Positions 52,935-62,814 of a stretch of 64,000 bases of DNA are shown piece after piece. The translations under genes were made by a program, and so were the position numbers. Each line of letters starts with the position of its first letter. Within the stretch, counting starts at the first letter, position 1. The notes beneath the pieces are model-generated. The model ran no database searches and was not told the origin of the DNA. It was given only the letters and a program-made list of their open reading frames with translations. This stretch comes from Macrothele yani (lineage: Eukaryota; Arthropoda; Arachnida; Araneae; Macrothelidae): assembly GCA_039090855.1 (NCBI GenBank), contig CM077025.1, forward strand, positions 101,722,489-101,786,488. Reading direction: 5' to 3'.

Positions 52935-55245
52935 TGTTCCACCTTCTTTGAGACTCACGAAAAACATCGCGGAAAATCTGTCAAGAAATTTTATTAAAAA
53001 TAGAACTAAAAACGGTGAATGGCGCGATTCGAAATAAATTCAAAACTATTGAGCAATGCGAACGAATAGAAGCTCGTATTTGGACCTCTTCATTAGGTGA
53101 AATTCCGGAAGCAGAAAAGAAAAATATTGATAATTGGTTAGCTAAAGCAGTGAGAGATAAAAACAAAAAGTTTAAGGAAAAATTTGAAGATTAAAGAGAA
53201 TAAGTGGTTGAATCCAAAGTTAATGTCTACAGCACCTGGCCCACAGTTAATACCATCCCCCACTAACAAACATGTCATAGATCTGACGAAAGAAGGAGTA
53301 GATGAAAACCTGATTAATATCCTTAATAAGGGATATAATTACAACCTTTCCTCCGCAACACTTGATAAAAACGTATACTGATTGATTTAGAAAGCATCTG
53401 GAGTAAGGTAGAAAGAGATGAAAATACAGCAGTTACTTTAAGGAAAGAATTCTCAGACTGTGTCTCAAAATTTGTAAAAAAGCCAGTAAAAGTTGATTAC
53501 AATTTTAATAGAAATGCCATTGCTGACCTTAAAAAATTCAAAGCCAATGATAAAGTTGTAGCACTGAGAGCAGATAAGAGCAAAGTTTTGGTATTGGTAG
53601 AAAAAGAGAAGTATTACAATAAAATGGAAGCTGAATTGAGCAAGCCTTATTATGAAGAACTCAATGGTAACCCTATAGATCAAACTGTCAAAAATCTTAA
53701 GAAATTAATCAGCTCTTTAAGAAATAAAAAACAGCTTAATGAGCTCTTCAAAAACTTCTCCAAAATCCAGTCAAGAATTCCACAGATCTATGGTACGATA
53801 AAAGTTCACAAAGAAGGCCATCCAGTAAGACCTATAATAGACACTAGAAATTCGCCACTCTCCAACATTAATTATTATTTACTTGGTCACCTCAGAGATA
53901 TTTTCCCTTCTCCTCCCTACCTACTAAAAAATTCCATGCAGCTAAAAGGAAAACTGGACAACTTGCCAGAATTAATTCATCCAGTAATGGCAAGCCTGGA
54001 TATAGTCTCTATGTATACCAACATTAACCTGGACCTCCTACTGGAATTCATTGCAGATGACCTTGCGGAAAAAATAGTGTTCCATAATCACAATAAAGAA
54101 ATACTACTTGGCATATATGAACTGCTCCTATTTTCCTTCAAGAATAATTTCTTCCAGTTTGGAAAGAAATATTACAGGCAAATTTCAGGACTTGCAATGG
54201 GTTCTCCACTAGCACCTCTGCTAGCAAATTATTATATAAGTAAACTAGAGACAAAAATCCTTATACAACCCTCCTTGTTTGCTCTCTATATAAGGTACAT
54301 GGATGATGTCCTAATTATAGTGGATACTGTGGACCAATCTCTACCCTCTCAGATTCTGGAAGAATTTAACTTACTAGAGAATACCTTGCAGTACACCCTG
54401 GAACAGGAAAAAGACCATAGCATCAATTACCTAGATTTAACCTTGACCTCAAGAGAGGGGAAAATATTCACTCAGCTTTTTAGAAAACCCACCAACACAG
54501 GGAAGATGTTAGACTTCTGCTCATTCCACCCTGATTATATTAAATCGAATACGGCGAGACAATTTTTGGAAAAAATTGAAATCCTGGTCTCTTCAGCTAC
54601 TCAAAAAGATCTTCACAAAGAAGAATTAAAGGAAATATTGGCAGAAAACAATTACCCTCCCCATATGTTGAGAAAATATTTAAACAAGTGCCAAAAAAGA
54701 AGCAGGAGAAAACCAACTTCAAATTCACCAGCAAAATTACGTACCACAAGGGACTTTTCGAGAAACTGAAAAGGATCGGAGCAAAATATAATATCAGGCT
54801 AGCTCCAGATCTTAATAACAAAATAAAGAAATTCCTGCCAGCTTTAAAGAAGAAAGAATTGGACATCCAATTGCAGGAAGGAGTAATTTACTGCATCGAC
54901 TGTAACTGCGGACTCAGCTATATAGGAGAAACAGGGAGAAGTATTAAGGTCCGAATGAAAGAACACCAAGCAGCTATTAGGAACATTGGGAACAAAACAG
55001 GGCTAGACAGACATATACAAGCAAGTGGACACTCCATAAATTAGGACTCAGTGAAAATAATCGCCCACCAGTCAAACTTAGTAAAGAGGAAACTAGAAGA
55101 AGGGATCGAAATAGCAAGAAGAAGAAGTACCACAATTAACGATAATTGCTGATGGACTCTTCCAATTGAGTGGCAGCAACTACTCCAGGGACATAGTCCT
55201 GATGACAAACTAGGCTTTAGTTCAAAAATTTGACAACCAACTTTC
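52935..55245 (+). pseudogene. PLE-C right copy: RT plus GIY-YIG
   Basis: The mirror of the left copy. The frame 53588-54769 (393 codons) runs from VLVEKEKYYNKMEAEL through GTIKVHKEGHPVRPIIDTR (fingers), MASLDIVSMYTNI, GLAMGSPLAPLLANYY, LYIRYMDDVLIIV and YLDLTLTSR, then loses frame at about 54655 by a one-base loss. The GIY-YIG part is in the frame 54688-55044 (YCIDCNCGLSYIGETGRS) with a TAG at 55042 in place of the Trp codon of the left copy. The region across the palindrome centre reads as an open frame on both strands but that is an artefact of the inverted join. Confidence 0.85.
55195..55236 (+). ncRNA. Hammerhead-like motif, PLE-C right, core mutated
   Basis: GTC, CTGATGA intact, helix II reduced (AACT/AGTT), AAAA for GAAA, AATT, U, GAC. 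The G12 loss is shared with the left copy and so predates the insertion. Confidence 0.5.
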
Positions 55246-55289
55246 ATGAAAAATAACCTCTATAAGACCCGTAAAAAAGTTATTCCACA

Positions 55290-55378
55290 ATGCCTTTTTT
55301 AGTTAAGGTCCATGTCTCTGTTCTGTACATAAGAACTGGAAGGATGCATTCATTAAACACTTTTTTTAAGACATAATA
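55290..55378 (-). pseudogene. RTE fragment, continuing right of PLE-C
   Basis: Minus strand: VFNECILPVLMYRTETWTLTKKG, matching the segment just upstream of the left fragment in the intact RTE. It starts near CTATTATGTCTTAAAA, where the copy is 5'-truncated. Confidence 0.75.
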
Positions 55379-55940
55379 GTTTATTGCTCTTTATCCTCTA
55401 TATAATCCAAAATATGTATTTCAGTATCATCTCTCTCAAACTGCCTGCTTGACTATAAACAGAAGAGGTAAATTCAAATTGCAAGTGAAGAATTCAAATT
55501 GTGCTTTTTTCTGTTAAATGTACCTACTTTCTTCCAAAAAGAATCTCCAGTAACAATATAGTAACTCTGCTAACTGTTACCTTTGAGCTATCCTAAAATT
55601 TCATATTGTTTTTTGTTTTGTTTTTTACTGCAATGACACACTATGCTAACACCTTGAAGAACACTTTTAAGGTACAATAAAAATAAAAAGAAAAAAATGA
55701 AATGAAGTTTCAGTACTAGTACTGTGAAGTTGACGAACACATTGCCATGCAATGAATTTGGCATTTGCTCAAGTTTAGAAAAAGTTTAATTGCTGTGCAC
55801 TTAACTCTTTAACGAACTGGAATGAGTTAACTTGCAGTTTGGAAAATGGGATGAAATCACCTCCAACAGGTATATTTGCTGCCTAAAAAGTGGGTGGAAC
55901 ACAACTGAATTATTGAGTGAATCTGCACATCAGAAAACAC

Positions 55941-56300
55941 TGCTTTCCCCCTTAGCTTTGTTATTCAAAATGATCATTTTGGAAAATTATTGACATTAAT
56001 CCTTTCTGACTGATTACCTGCTAAAAGGGTTATCTATAATGATGGAAGCAACCCTAAGAAAGAAAAGAGATGACACCAAGTCATTATTTCTACTCAGTGG
56101 CGTAATGTCCGTGTCAATGGAACTTTCCCCCTTAGTTTTGTTATTCAGAGTGATCATTTAGGGGATATGATTGACTCTAATCCTTTCTGACTAATTATGT
56201 GCTAAAAGGGTTATAACAGTGGCAACATACCTAAGAAAGAAGAGATATAATCGAGTCATTGTTTCTACCCAGTGGCATAATGTCTATGTCAGGAGAACTA
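55941..56300. repeat. Tandem duplication, 180-bp period
   Basis: The word CTTTCCCCCTTAG begins at 55943 and 56123 and the two blocks stay colinear (TTTGTTATTCA, CCTTTCTGACT, GTGCTAAAAGGG, CAGTGGC, TAATGTC). Divergence is moderate. Non-coding. Confidence 0.75.
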
Positions 56301-59087
56301 GTTTTTCCCCATCATGCTTTGGGTCATGACACTGAACATAAAGGACTTGAAGTAATCACTTATCACCAATGGCAGGTTTATGGTCAGGGCTTTGGAGATG
56401 AGGTGGGGAAAGGAATTATTTTGTTGTAGTTTTTGTAAAACCCGGTCACTATGTGAACATTTCTGTTTGGGAAGCCATTTGGTTCAGGTACATCAGTCAC
56501 TTACAGGGTTAGTTAGAACTTGATTAAAACTTCATGACAGTCATTTTGAAAGAGTTATTTGCTCTCAAAAGAAACCCTGGCCAAAGTAACCATGAGACCA
56601 ATGATTACTTGCTGCTACCCTACTATGATTGACTTAATATCACCTCTCCCCCTCCCCCTCAAGAAAAAGAAGAAAAATTACCATAAATTTCAGAATACTA
56701 AGATTTCCACTTTTTTTTTTTTTGAGAAAGCTAAGAATTATAATAATTTTGCACATAAAATGAAAACTTTTTTCAACAAGTTGTGATCAAAGGTTACCCA
56801 ATAAGTAACTACACTGTCAAAGCAAATTTTCTTCCCAAACAGTTACTTCCTCGTAGATGCTATGGGCTAGCAATTCTTATGCCAGTTAGAATTTAAAAAA
56901 AAAAAAAAAAAAGGCTCATCTCAGCATCAGAGAAGGAAGTTTTTTGAGGGGTACATATGCGGTTTCCTTGCTACATGGAGCTGAATATTTCCAGGAATAC
57001 TGTAGCCCTATGTTTACGGTGAAGTTCACAAACGCTGCCAAAATTAACGAGCTGCCATGTTGATGAGGTACAGTTCGTGCACATTTTTTTTTTTTTTTTT
57101 TGCTTTTAGCAGGGAACATTCCGGTTAGCAGCCAAATTGGGTAGTGGTAATGGTCTCTCTATTCCATTGGGAAGCTCCTCCCTTAAACGCATGGACAAGT
57201 CTTGTTCTTCCTGGCTGAATAGTGAAATGATCACAGCACCATTTTCAAGTGGGACAGCCACAGCCTAAAAACTGGCCTCTTCAGCCACAGCTTCCACCTG
57301 CTTGGGGTGGTTTAACACTGTGTAATTCAAGAATAACAGAGAGCCATCAGACATAACTGTGTTGGAGGAAATGATGAGTTTGTCTCAATAAGCGTTTCGT
57401 GTTGACCCTTGTTTTTTTTTTTTTGTTTTTGTTTTTTTTTTCTTAAAATAAGCTTTTCTTGCTATCTATAGGTTAGGCTTCGAAGAACTTAGGCTAGACA
57501 GTGCCCTCCCGTCTTTTATGGCCTCTTATACTCCATCAAAATTTGCAGAGAAAGGATGAGAGGCATGTACTGCTCTCCAAAAAAGTTGGTGCCAAATGCA
57601 TGAAGAACATGCCTGAGGCAGGATGCTTCCTCAGGCATTATTCCATTTTCTTGATCCAAAAACAGAGACTGGCTGAGAGTTATTGCTGGGAGTCCATGGA
57701 TATGACCCTTTGTGTGACCTAATGAAGGGAGCAGTGCATCTTGGAACTGCTGGCTCTAAAATGTCATACAAAAGGTCATGGCTTTTAACCTTGCCTGACC
57801 CAAATAAGCTTGCAAAAACACTTTCTTCTCTTGGACAAAGACTAACTCTTAATATGAGTCGCCATCTTATCACTAAAAATCGTGTGCTTTGGAAATTGGG
57901 TAATCATCCATGCATTTCAGTATTTACTTATCTTATAAATAGATAAAAACTTCACACGAAGTGGTTAAAAAAAAAAAAAAAAAGGTTGATAGATAAAAAG
58001 AAAATGGTACATTCAATGAAGCATTTCAAGGCAAAATATATTTTTGCTTATTACACATGATTTTATTATTATTAAAGCTACTGTAGATTAAGGCTGAGTA
58101 CATGGCTGAATTTGCAAAGTTAACAAATATCTGTAATTTCCTTCCCTAATTTTATTACCAATTATGCTTTATGCCATTGCCCTCATTGCTATATAAATTT
58201 CCTAAAATGAAGATGACAAGACATACCAGGCACATATGAAACTAAAAAGAAAAAAATCACGAGTCAGGAAATTATTCATATCACTCTGACAAGCACACAC
58301 ACATCACATCACACACTTCCCAGGGATATCAGGCATAAGATTGTTTCACCGAACTGATGATTCAATTCTCATTTGTTTGTTCGATGGAGAGATGAAAAAT
58401 AAACTCAAAAATTAATGGTGAAGAGGGAAAAACAAGAATGGAAAGTAAATTAAGTGAAGAATGAGATAGAGTGAATGAAAACTTGTGTTTCTGCTCACCA
58501 ATGGAAAAAAAAAGTAAATTGTGAAAGTGTTTGAATTATTATCTCCAGACATTTTTTTCTTAAGATGCATTGATTCTGTCATATTTTATCAGCTGGAAAT
58601 TGCCAGTTTATAGCTGAAGGGGGAATAGTGAGAGATTAGTGTCATCAATCAATTAAATGTCAGTCTTTATTCTTTTGTTGATGTTTTCTGTTTGTTTGTT
58701 TTTTTAATGAAAAGGAAACATTCAGTGTCTCTACATTTGAAAGAATCATTAACTGTTTAATATTTTCTTACAGCCAAACAGGCTTTCCATCATCACTGCA
58801 AGTTAATTTACCTTTTAAAATCATTCTTTCAGTATATGAGAATTTCTAAATTCTTTCTTTTAATGTATGGTATCGTCCAGTCCTAATCCATCTTGATATG
58901 TTCATGTTCAGTATTTTGTCCAAGAAATGTGATGCAGGTTTATTGAAGAAACCTTAGGCTGCAGAGAAGGTATCAGATAGATTTAAAAACCCACATTGTA
59001 AGACAAACTGAACTACAGTAAAGCAGATTCAGGAAGTTTTTAGAAATGGCTGTGTATCGCATATCCTTTAGTTAAAAGTAGCCTGTA
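56301..59087. other. Intron sequence, no recognised gene
   Basis: Contains A/T homopolymers (56711, 56894, 57083, 57412, 57967) and a stretch 57470-57950 with two overlapping frames of 73 and 87 codons that look like part of a decayed protein-coding repeat (SKKVGAKCMKNMPEAG; SYCWESMDMTLCV) but which I do not recognise. No splice-bounded exon in the BLTP1 frame. Confidence 0.4.
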
Positions 59088-59282
59088 TCTATCCATCTAT
59101 TTGTCTGTCTGTATATGTGTTTATGTATTTTCATTTATATATTTGTTTATTATCTATGTATTTATCCACCTATTTTTCTATCTATGTGTCTGCTTATATC
59201 ATTATCTATCTGTCTGTCTGTTAATTTACATATCTATTGTCTGTCTATTTATGTATTTATTTTCCCATTCATTTATTAATTT
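59088..59282. repeat. Compound TCTA/TCTG/TTTA microsatellite
   Basis: Irregular tetranucleotide units (ATCTATCTGTCTGTCTG and TTTATGTATTTAT) fill about 195 bases. The open frame through it is low-complexity and not a gene. It ends 89 bases before exon D. Confidence 0.7.
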
Positions 59283-59371
59283 GTAAGAAATTGTGTTTCA
59301 TCAGTAATCTGTTTTTCAATGAAAACAGATGCCATGTAATGACTGTTGTACCTATTATTGTCTATAAACAG

Positions 59372-59545
59372 ATGTTGGAAGGTTTCCAGTTTTAGAGCAT
59401 GATCGTGGGGATGATCGTAGGGTTTCCATGGCCTCCAAAGGACCAGAATTTAACCACAACATGGAAGTTATCTTTGCACTGCCTAGCATGCAACTTCATT
59501 TAAAAACGGAGCACTTGCAGCCTTCAAGGCCAATGTCTACTGGTG
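59372..59545 (+). CDS. BLTP1: BLTP1 (KIAA1109/tweek) internal exon D
   Basis: The 174-base exon lies between CTATAAACAG and GTAAGT with phase 1 introns on both sides. Joined to exon C it reads DVGRFPVLEHDRGDDRR, SMASKGPEFNHNMEVIFAL and PSMQLHLKTEHLQ. The NHNMEVIFALPSMQL block corresponds to a conserved ETIFALPRMQL-like stretch of BLTP1, downstream of the exon C segment. The next exon of the family should carry the segment that follows, but it is not found before 64000. Confidence 0.85.
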
Positions 59546-60360
59546 GTAAGTTACTGTAATGAGGTTTCTACAAAGAGTAATCTGTAAACTGTTATTGATA
59601 TTCATGCATTTTTTTGTTCTTTTTTTTTCCTTTTGGTATATTTTCTACTTTTTTTTAGTACACATAAATGTGAGTTTAGTAGTGCAGTTTTTTTGCAGTG
59701 GCAGTTTTCTCAGGACAGTGATCCTTACTTATTCTCTTTGATTCTGATATTAGTAGCAATATTTTCAGTATGTTGTTGCTTGAGATGTTTCCAGGCATTT
59801 AAAAAATATGTGGTAAGAAATATAGTGTCTACTAGATATGTATACACACGTGCCAAGTTTTATGGTTTACCCGTAAAATTTACGGAAATTGTACTTGCTT
59901 TACGGCTACTTTACGGAACGACATATTTTACAGATTCTTTTTTCCCAAATAGATTAGTGACACTCAATCACACACATACTTTACATTAACATTTTTTCAA
60001 AGAGAGAATAATTATCCCATAGGACTGTGATACCTGCATGTTTCTAATTTTCCTGATCATAATTTCATCCAAACCTCTCTGATCTCATCCAATTTGAAGA
60101 GAGATGGAAATAAACTTTGTAAGATTAAGATTGGTGCTTACTACCAAGACCAAAGAAAAACAAACAGAAGAAATTGCTTTTTATAAATGTTTTTTAACGT
60201 GCTGACACAAAAACTTAAGTTCGAAATCACTTGTACCTTAAAGTCACTGCAATATATCGCTTATGGCTATAATTTCGGAGTTGCAAACTAATGCCTGAAT
60301 TATGTTTCGACTGCATTTTAATCATTATAAGCAAGAAATAATACTAAGCATCTTACTTAT
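59546..60360. other. Intron sequence after exon D
   Basis: No gene seen. An inverted word TTTACGG/CCGTAAA cluster lies at 59870-59920. Confidence 0.4.
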
Positions 60361-60540
60361 TACTTGTACAGCATATGAAATCGATATATCGTTCACATAA
60401 TGAATCGGTTTTTAATCGATATACTCGATGCATTTTTTCGGTATGATCGATACGTTAGTCAATCTGACATCAATTAAACGTTCGCTGAACTTTTTTTATG
60501 GATTTCAATTCTTGAAATTTGGCAGGTATGTGTATATGAC
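60361..60540. repeat. Dispersed repeat, partner of 1815-1945
   Basis: This holds ATCGATATATCG-type words, then TTGGCAGGTATGTGT at about 60520, as in the first copy. Confidence 0.45.
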
Positions 60541-60945
60541 TATGAGGGTTATGAAAAAAAAAAAGTATATTTGTTGTACGGGGTGATTCGAAAAAAGACT
60601 ACAGCTTTGAAAGTGTATAGAAATTTATTCAGAATACTTACAGAACTTTTTGGGGTGCTAATCTGTAGCAAAACACATCAAGTTTTATCCCACATAGTCA
60701 TTTTGGTTTGATGTGACTGCCATTGGTGATACTGAAGACATCCCACCTGAAGTCAATTTCTTCCCAAACTCGAAGCAGCATATTTGATGTCACTTCTGCG
60801 ACTGTGGCGGTGATTCGAGTTTTAAGTTCAGCTAGATTTGCCTGAAATCTTGGGACAAACATGATGATGATGGGCAAAACACATAACAATAATAGCAAAT
60901 AAAGGTAACTTGATCACGCTAGTTACGTTACAAGAAAGTTCGTAA

Positions 60946-60987
60946 GTTGGGAGCTTTCAGCCTTATCTTAGGTCTTCATCATGCCAA
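60946..60987 (-). ncRNA. Hammerhead-like motif, PLE-K left
   Basis: Minus strand: TTGG, C, an extra A, TGATGA, unpaired A, helix II GACCT-AAGATA-AGGCT, GAAA, word AGCT, C, CCAA. TTGG/CCAA gives a four-pair helix I. The extra base after C3 departs from the core. Confidence 0.5.
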
Positions 60988-61642
60988 TGGAGGACCAATA
61001 TTGTTTCCAGATTCTACATTTGGATATTTTCTATTTTTGTTGCCAAATCTTAGAATTGATCTCCAGATCATCGGGATTCGGAATTGCAAGTCATTGGGTT
61101 GAAAATAATTCCCAGGCTTTCACGGTAACAGAGGGCAAAACGATTGTCAAAAGAAGCAATTTGTTTTGCTTCGTTCCAGCAGGGAATTGCAGATGTGTCT
61201 TTCATTGTCAAAATAGACAAGGCTGTATTAGGGTTGGCTTTCAAAACATCTTTTTTATGTTCTAAAACTCAGTGGTTAATGCTCCTGTATGTGCTTCCAA
61301 TGTATAAGTTATCACCTGTTGAAGAAGAGATAGGAATGCAGTAAACTCCTGGAAGGTCCAGATTTTCAACTTTGAAAGCCAACCCTAATACAGCATTGTC
61401 TATTTTGGCAATGGAAGACATATCTGCAATTTCCCGCTGGAACAAAGCAAAACGAATTGCTTCTTTTGACAATCGTTTTGCCCTTCGTTACCATGAAAGC
61501 CTGGAAATTATTTTCAACCCAATGACTGCAATTCCGAATCTCCTCTCTACATCCCGATAATCTGGAGATGAATTCTAAGATTTGGCAACAAAAATAGAAA
61601 AAATTCAAATGTAGAATCTGGAAACAATCTTAGTCCTCCATT

Positions 61643-61682
61643 GGCGTGATTAAGACCTAAGATAAGGTCGAAAGCTCCCAAC
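61643..61682 (+). ncRNA. Hammerhead-like motif, PLE-K right, core mutated
   Basis: Inverted partner of 60946-60987: TTGG, C, extra G, TGATTA (G8 lost), perfect GACCT/AGGTC helix II, GAAA, AGCT, C, CCAA. Confidence 0.45.
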
Positions 61683-62814
61683 TTAAGAACTTTCTTGTAA
61701 AAGTTATTTTCTTGTAACGAAACTAGTGTGATCAAGTTACCTTTATTTGTTCTTGGGACAAACACTTGATCTTTACTGAAACCCCCTAGAAAAAAATTGA
61801 GAGGTGTCAAGTCAGGAAAATGGTGTGCCCATTCTATCAGCCCTGCTCAACCTATCCACCAGCCTGAGGAATGTTTATTGAGAAAGTCCAGGACATCTGT
61901 ACATTAGTGAGGTGGTGCGCCGTCTTACTGAAAATGAATGCGTCCTTCTTGGTCATCATCGTCCAACTGTGGAATGAGATGATTTTCAGGCATATCGAGG
62001 TGCATAACAAAATTCATTGATGGTTTTCTCATGAAAAATGAAGAAATGGCTGTAAACCTTGTGTTTGCTAAGTGCACCTTTGGGGTGTCACGAGCATGTT
62101 CCAGTGATTCGCATGGATTTTTGGTGCTCCAAATCCTGCAGTTGTGGGTGCTAACCTTACCACTGATATGAAATGCCAACTCATCACCGAAGCTTATGTA
62201 GTCCAGGAATGTCTTGTCTTCCTCTATACGATGCAACATTTCCACACAGAATTCCTGACGAGCCACACAGTCTGCACTACTGATTTCTTGAACTGTGGTA
62301 AATCTGTATGGTTTTAAGTGCAATTGTTTTCGTAACACTCACCAAACCATCGGTCGGGAAATACCCATTTCATGAGACACACATCTCGTTGATTTTGTGG
62401 GACTACAAATGAAGCTCTCTCTCACTTGTTCCACGACAGTAGTAGAAACACACAGGTGACTAGGGGATTTCTTATGGTGAAAAGAACAACCAGTCTCAAC
62501 AAACTTCTTATGCCAAGAGTAAATTGTAGGTCTATGGGAGGATCCTTACAAAACTATGTGCAAAATTTCAGTCAAACAGTTTCCACGGATTCTGTTTCTT
62601 CAAACCAAAACCCACAATCAGCACACTCCACATCTATGAAAGCATGCATTTTGAAAGGCGCACTGCTGGCAGTCACAGTTACGGAATTTGGAACTATGGC
62701 ACTACATATGAGGTAAAATTTTATGTGTTTTGCTGCAGAAAGTTTTGGAAGGATTCTGAATAAATTTCTGTATGCTTTCAAAGTTATACAGTTCTTTTTG
62801 AATCATCCTGTGTA

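Larger units (their letters stand above)
50512..55289. mobile_element. PLE-C head-to-head pair inserted in an RTE
   Basis: Arms 50553-52910 (minus) and 52935-55289 (plus) are near-identical inverted copies meeting at GTGGAACAAAAT...ATTTTGTTCCAC. The unit is flanked by ATGCCTTTTTTA at 50500-50511 and 55290-55301 (12 bp). Only at the left, 41 bases (50512-50552) lie outside the arm. Both copies encode RT and GIY-YIG and end in a hammerhead-like motif. The arms differ by single-base indels at different places, so they have decayed separately since insertion. Confidence 0.9.
60862..61750. mobile_element. PLE-K head-to-head pair inside the transposase
   Basis: Flanked by TCTTGGGACAAACA at 60848-60861 and 61751-61764 (14 bp). 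Inverted arms run about 60896-61365 and 61372-61750. At the left only, 34 bases (60862-60895) lie outside the arm. Both arms hold the 3' end of a PLE: the minus copy includes GVYCIPIS and NLYIGSTYRSINH (61269-61400), and both include the PNTALSIL...IASFDNRFAL segment. RT is absent. Related to PLE-B by GIY-YIG sequence. Confidence 0.85.
60690..62600 (-). pseudogene. Tc1/mariner-type transposase, split and decayed
   Basis: Minus-strand order: IYSWHKKFVETG, SPTKSTRCVSHEMGIS (helix-turn-helix), a TGA, then VLRKQLHLKPYRF, FCVEMLHRIEEDKTFLDYI, FGDELAFHISGKV (first Asp), SLEHARDTPKVH, then QDGAPPH-like with a stop (second Asp) and HFPDLTPLNFFL (third position Asn instead of Asp), then VFVPR where PLE-K interrupts. 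After the insert: AELKTRITATVAEV and RVWEEIDFRWDV complete the C-terminus (60700-60850). The Asn and stops show it was dead or dying before or after the insertion. Confidence 0.85.
60579..62812 (-). mobile_element. Tc1/mariner element split by PLE-K
   Basis: Ends CGGGGTGATTCGAAAAAAGAC and its inverted partner GTTCTTTTTGAATCATCCTGTG extend as about 58-base terminal repeats (to GAAATTTATTCAGAAT). TA flanks at 60577-60578 and 62813-62814. Without the PLE insert the element is about 1.34 kb. Transposase is on the minus strand. Confidence 0.88.

Noticed and set aside
52522..53037. 171-codon frame crossing the PLE-C centre
   Set aside because: It runs antisense through one arm and into sense in the other. 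It exists only because of the palindrome.
59101..59286. 61-codon frame just before exon D
   Set aside because: It is coded by a tetranucleotide microsatellite.
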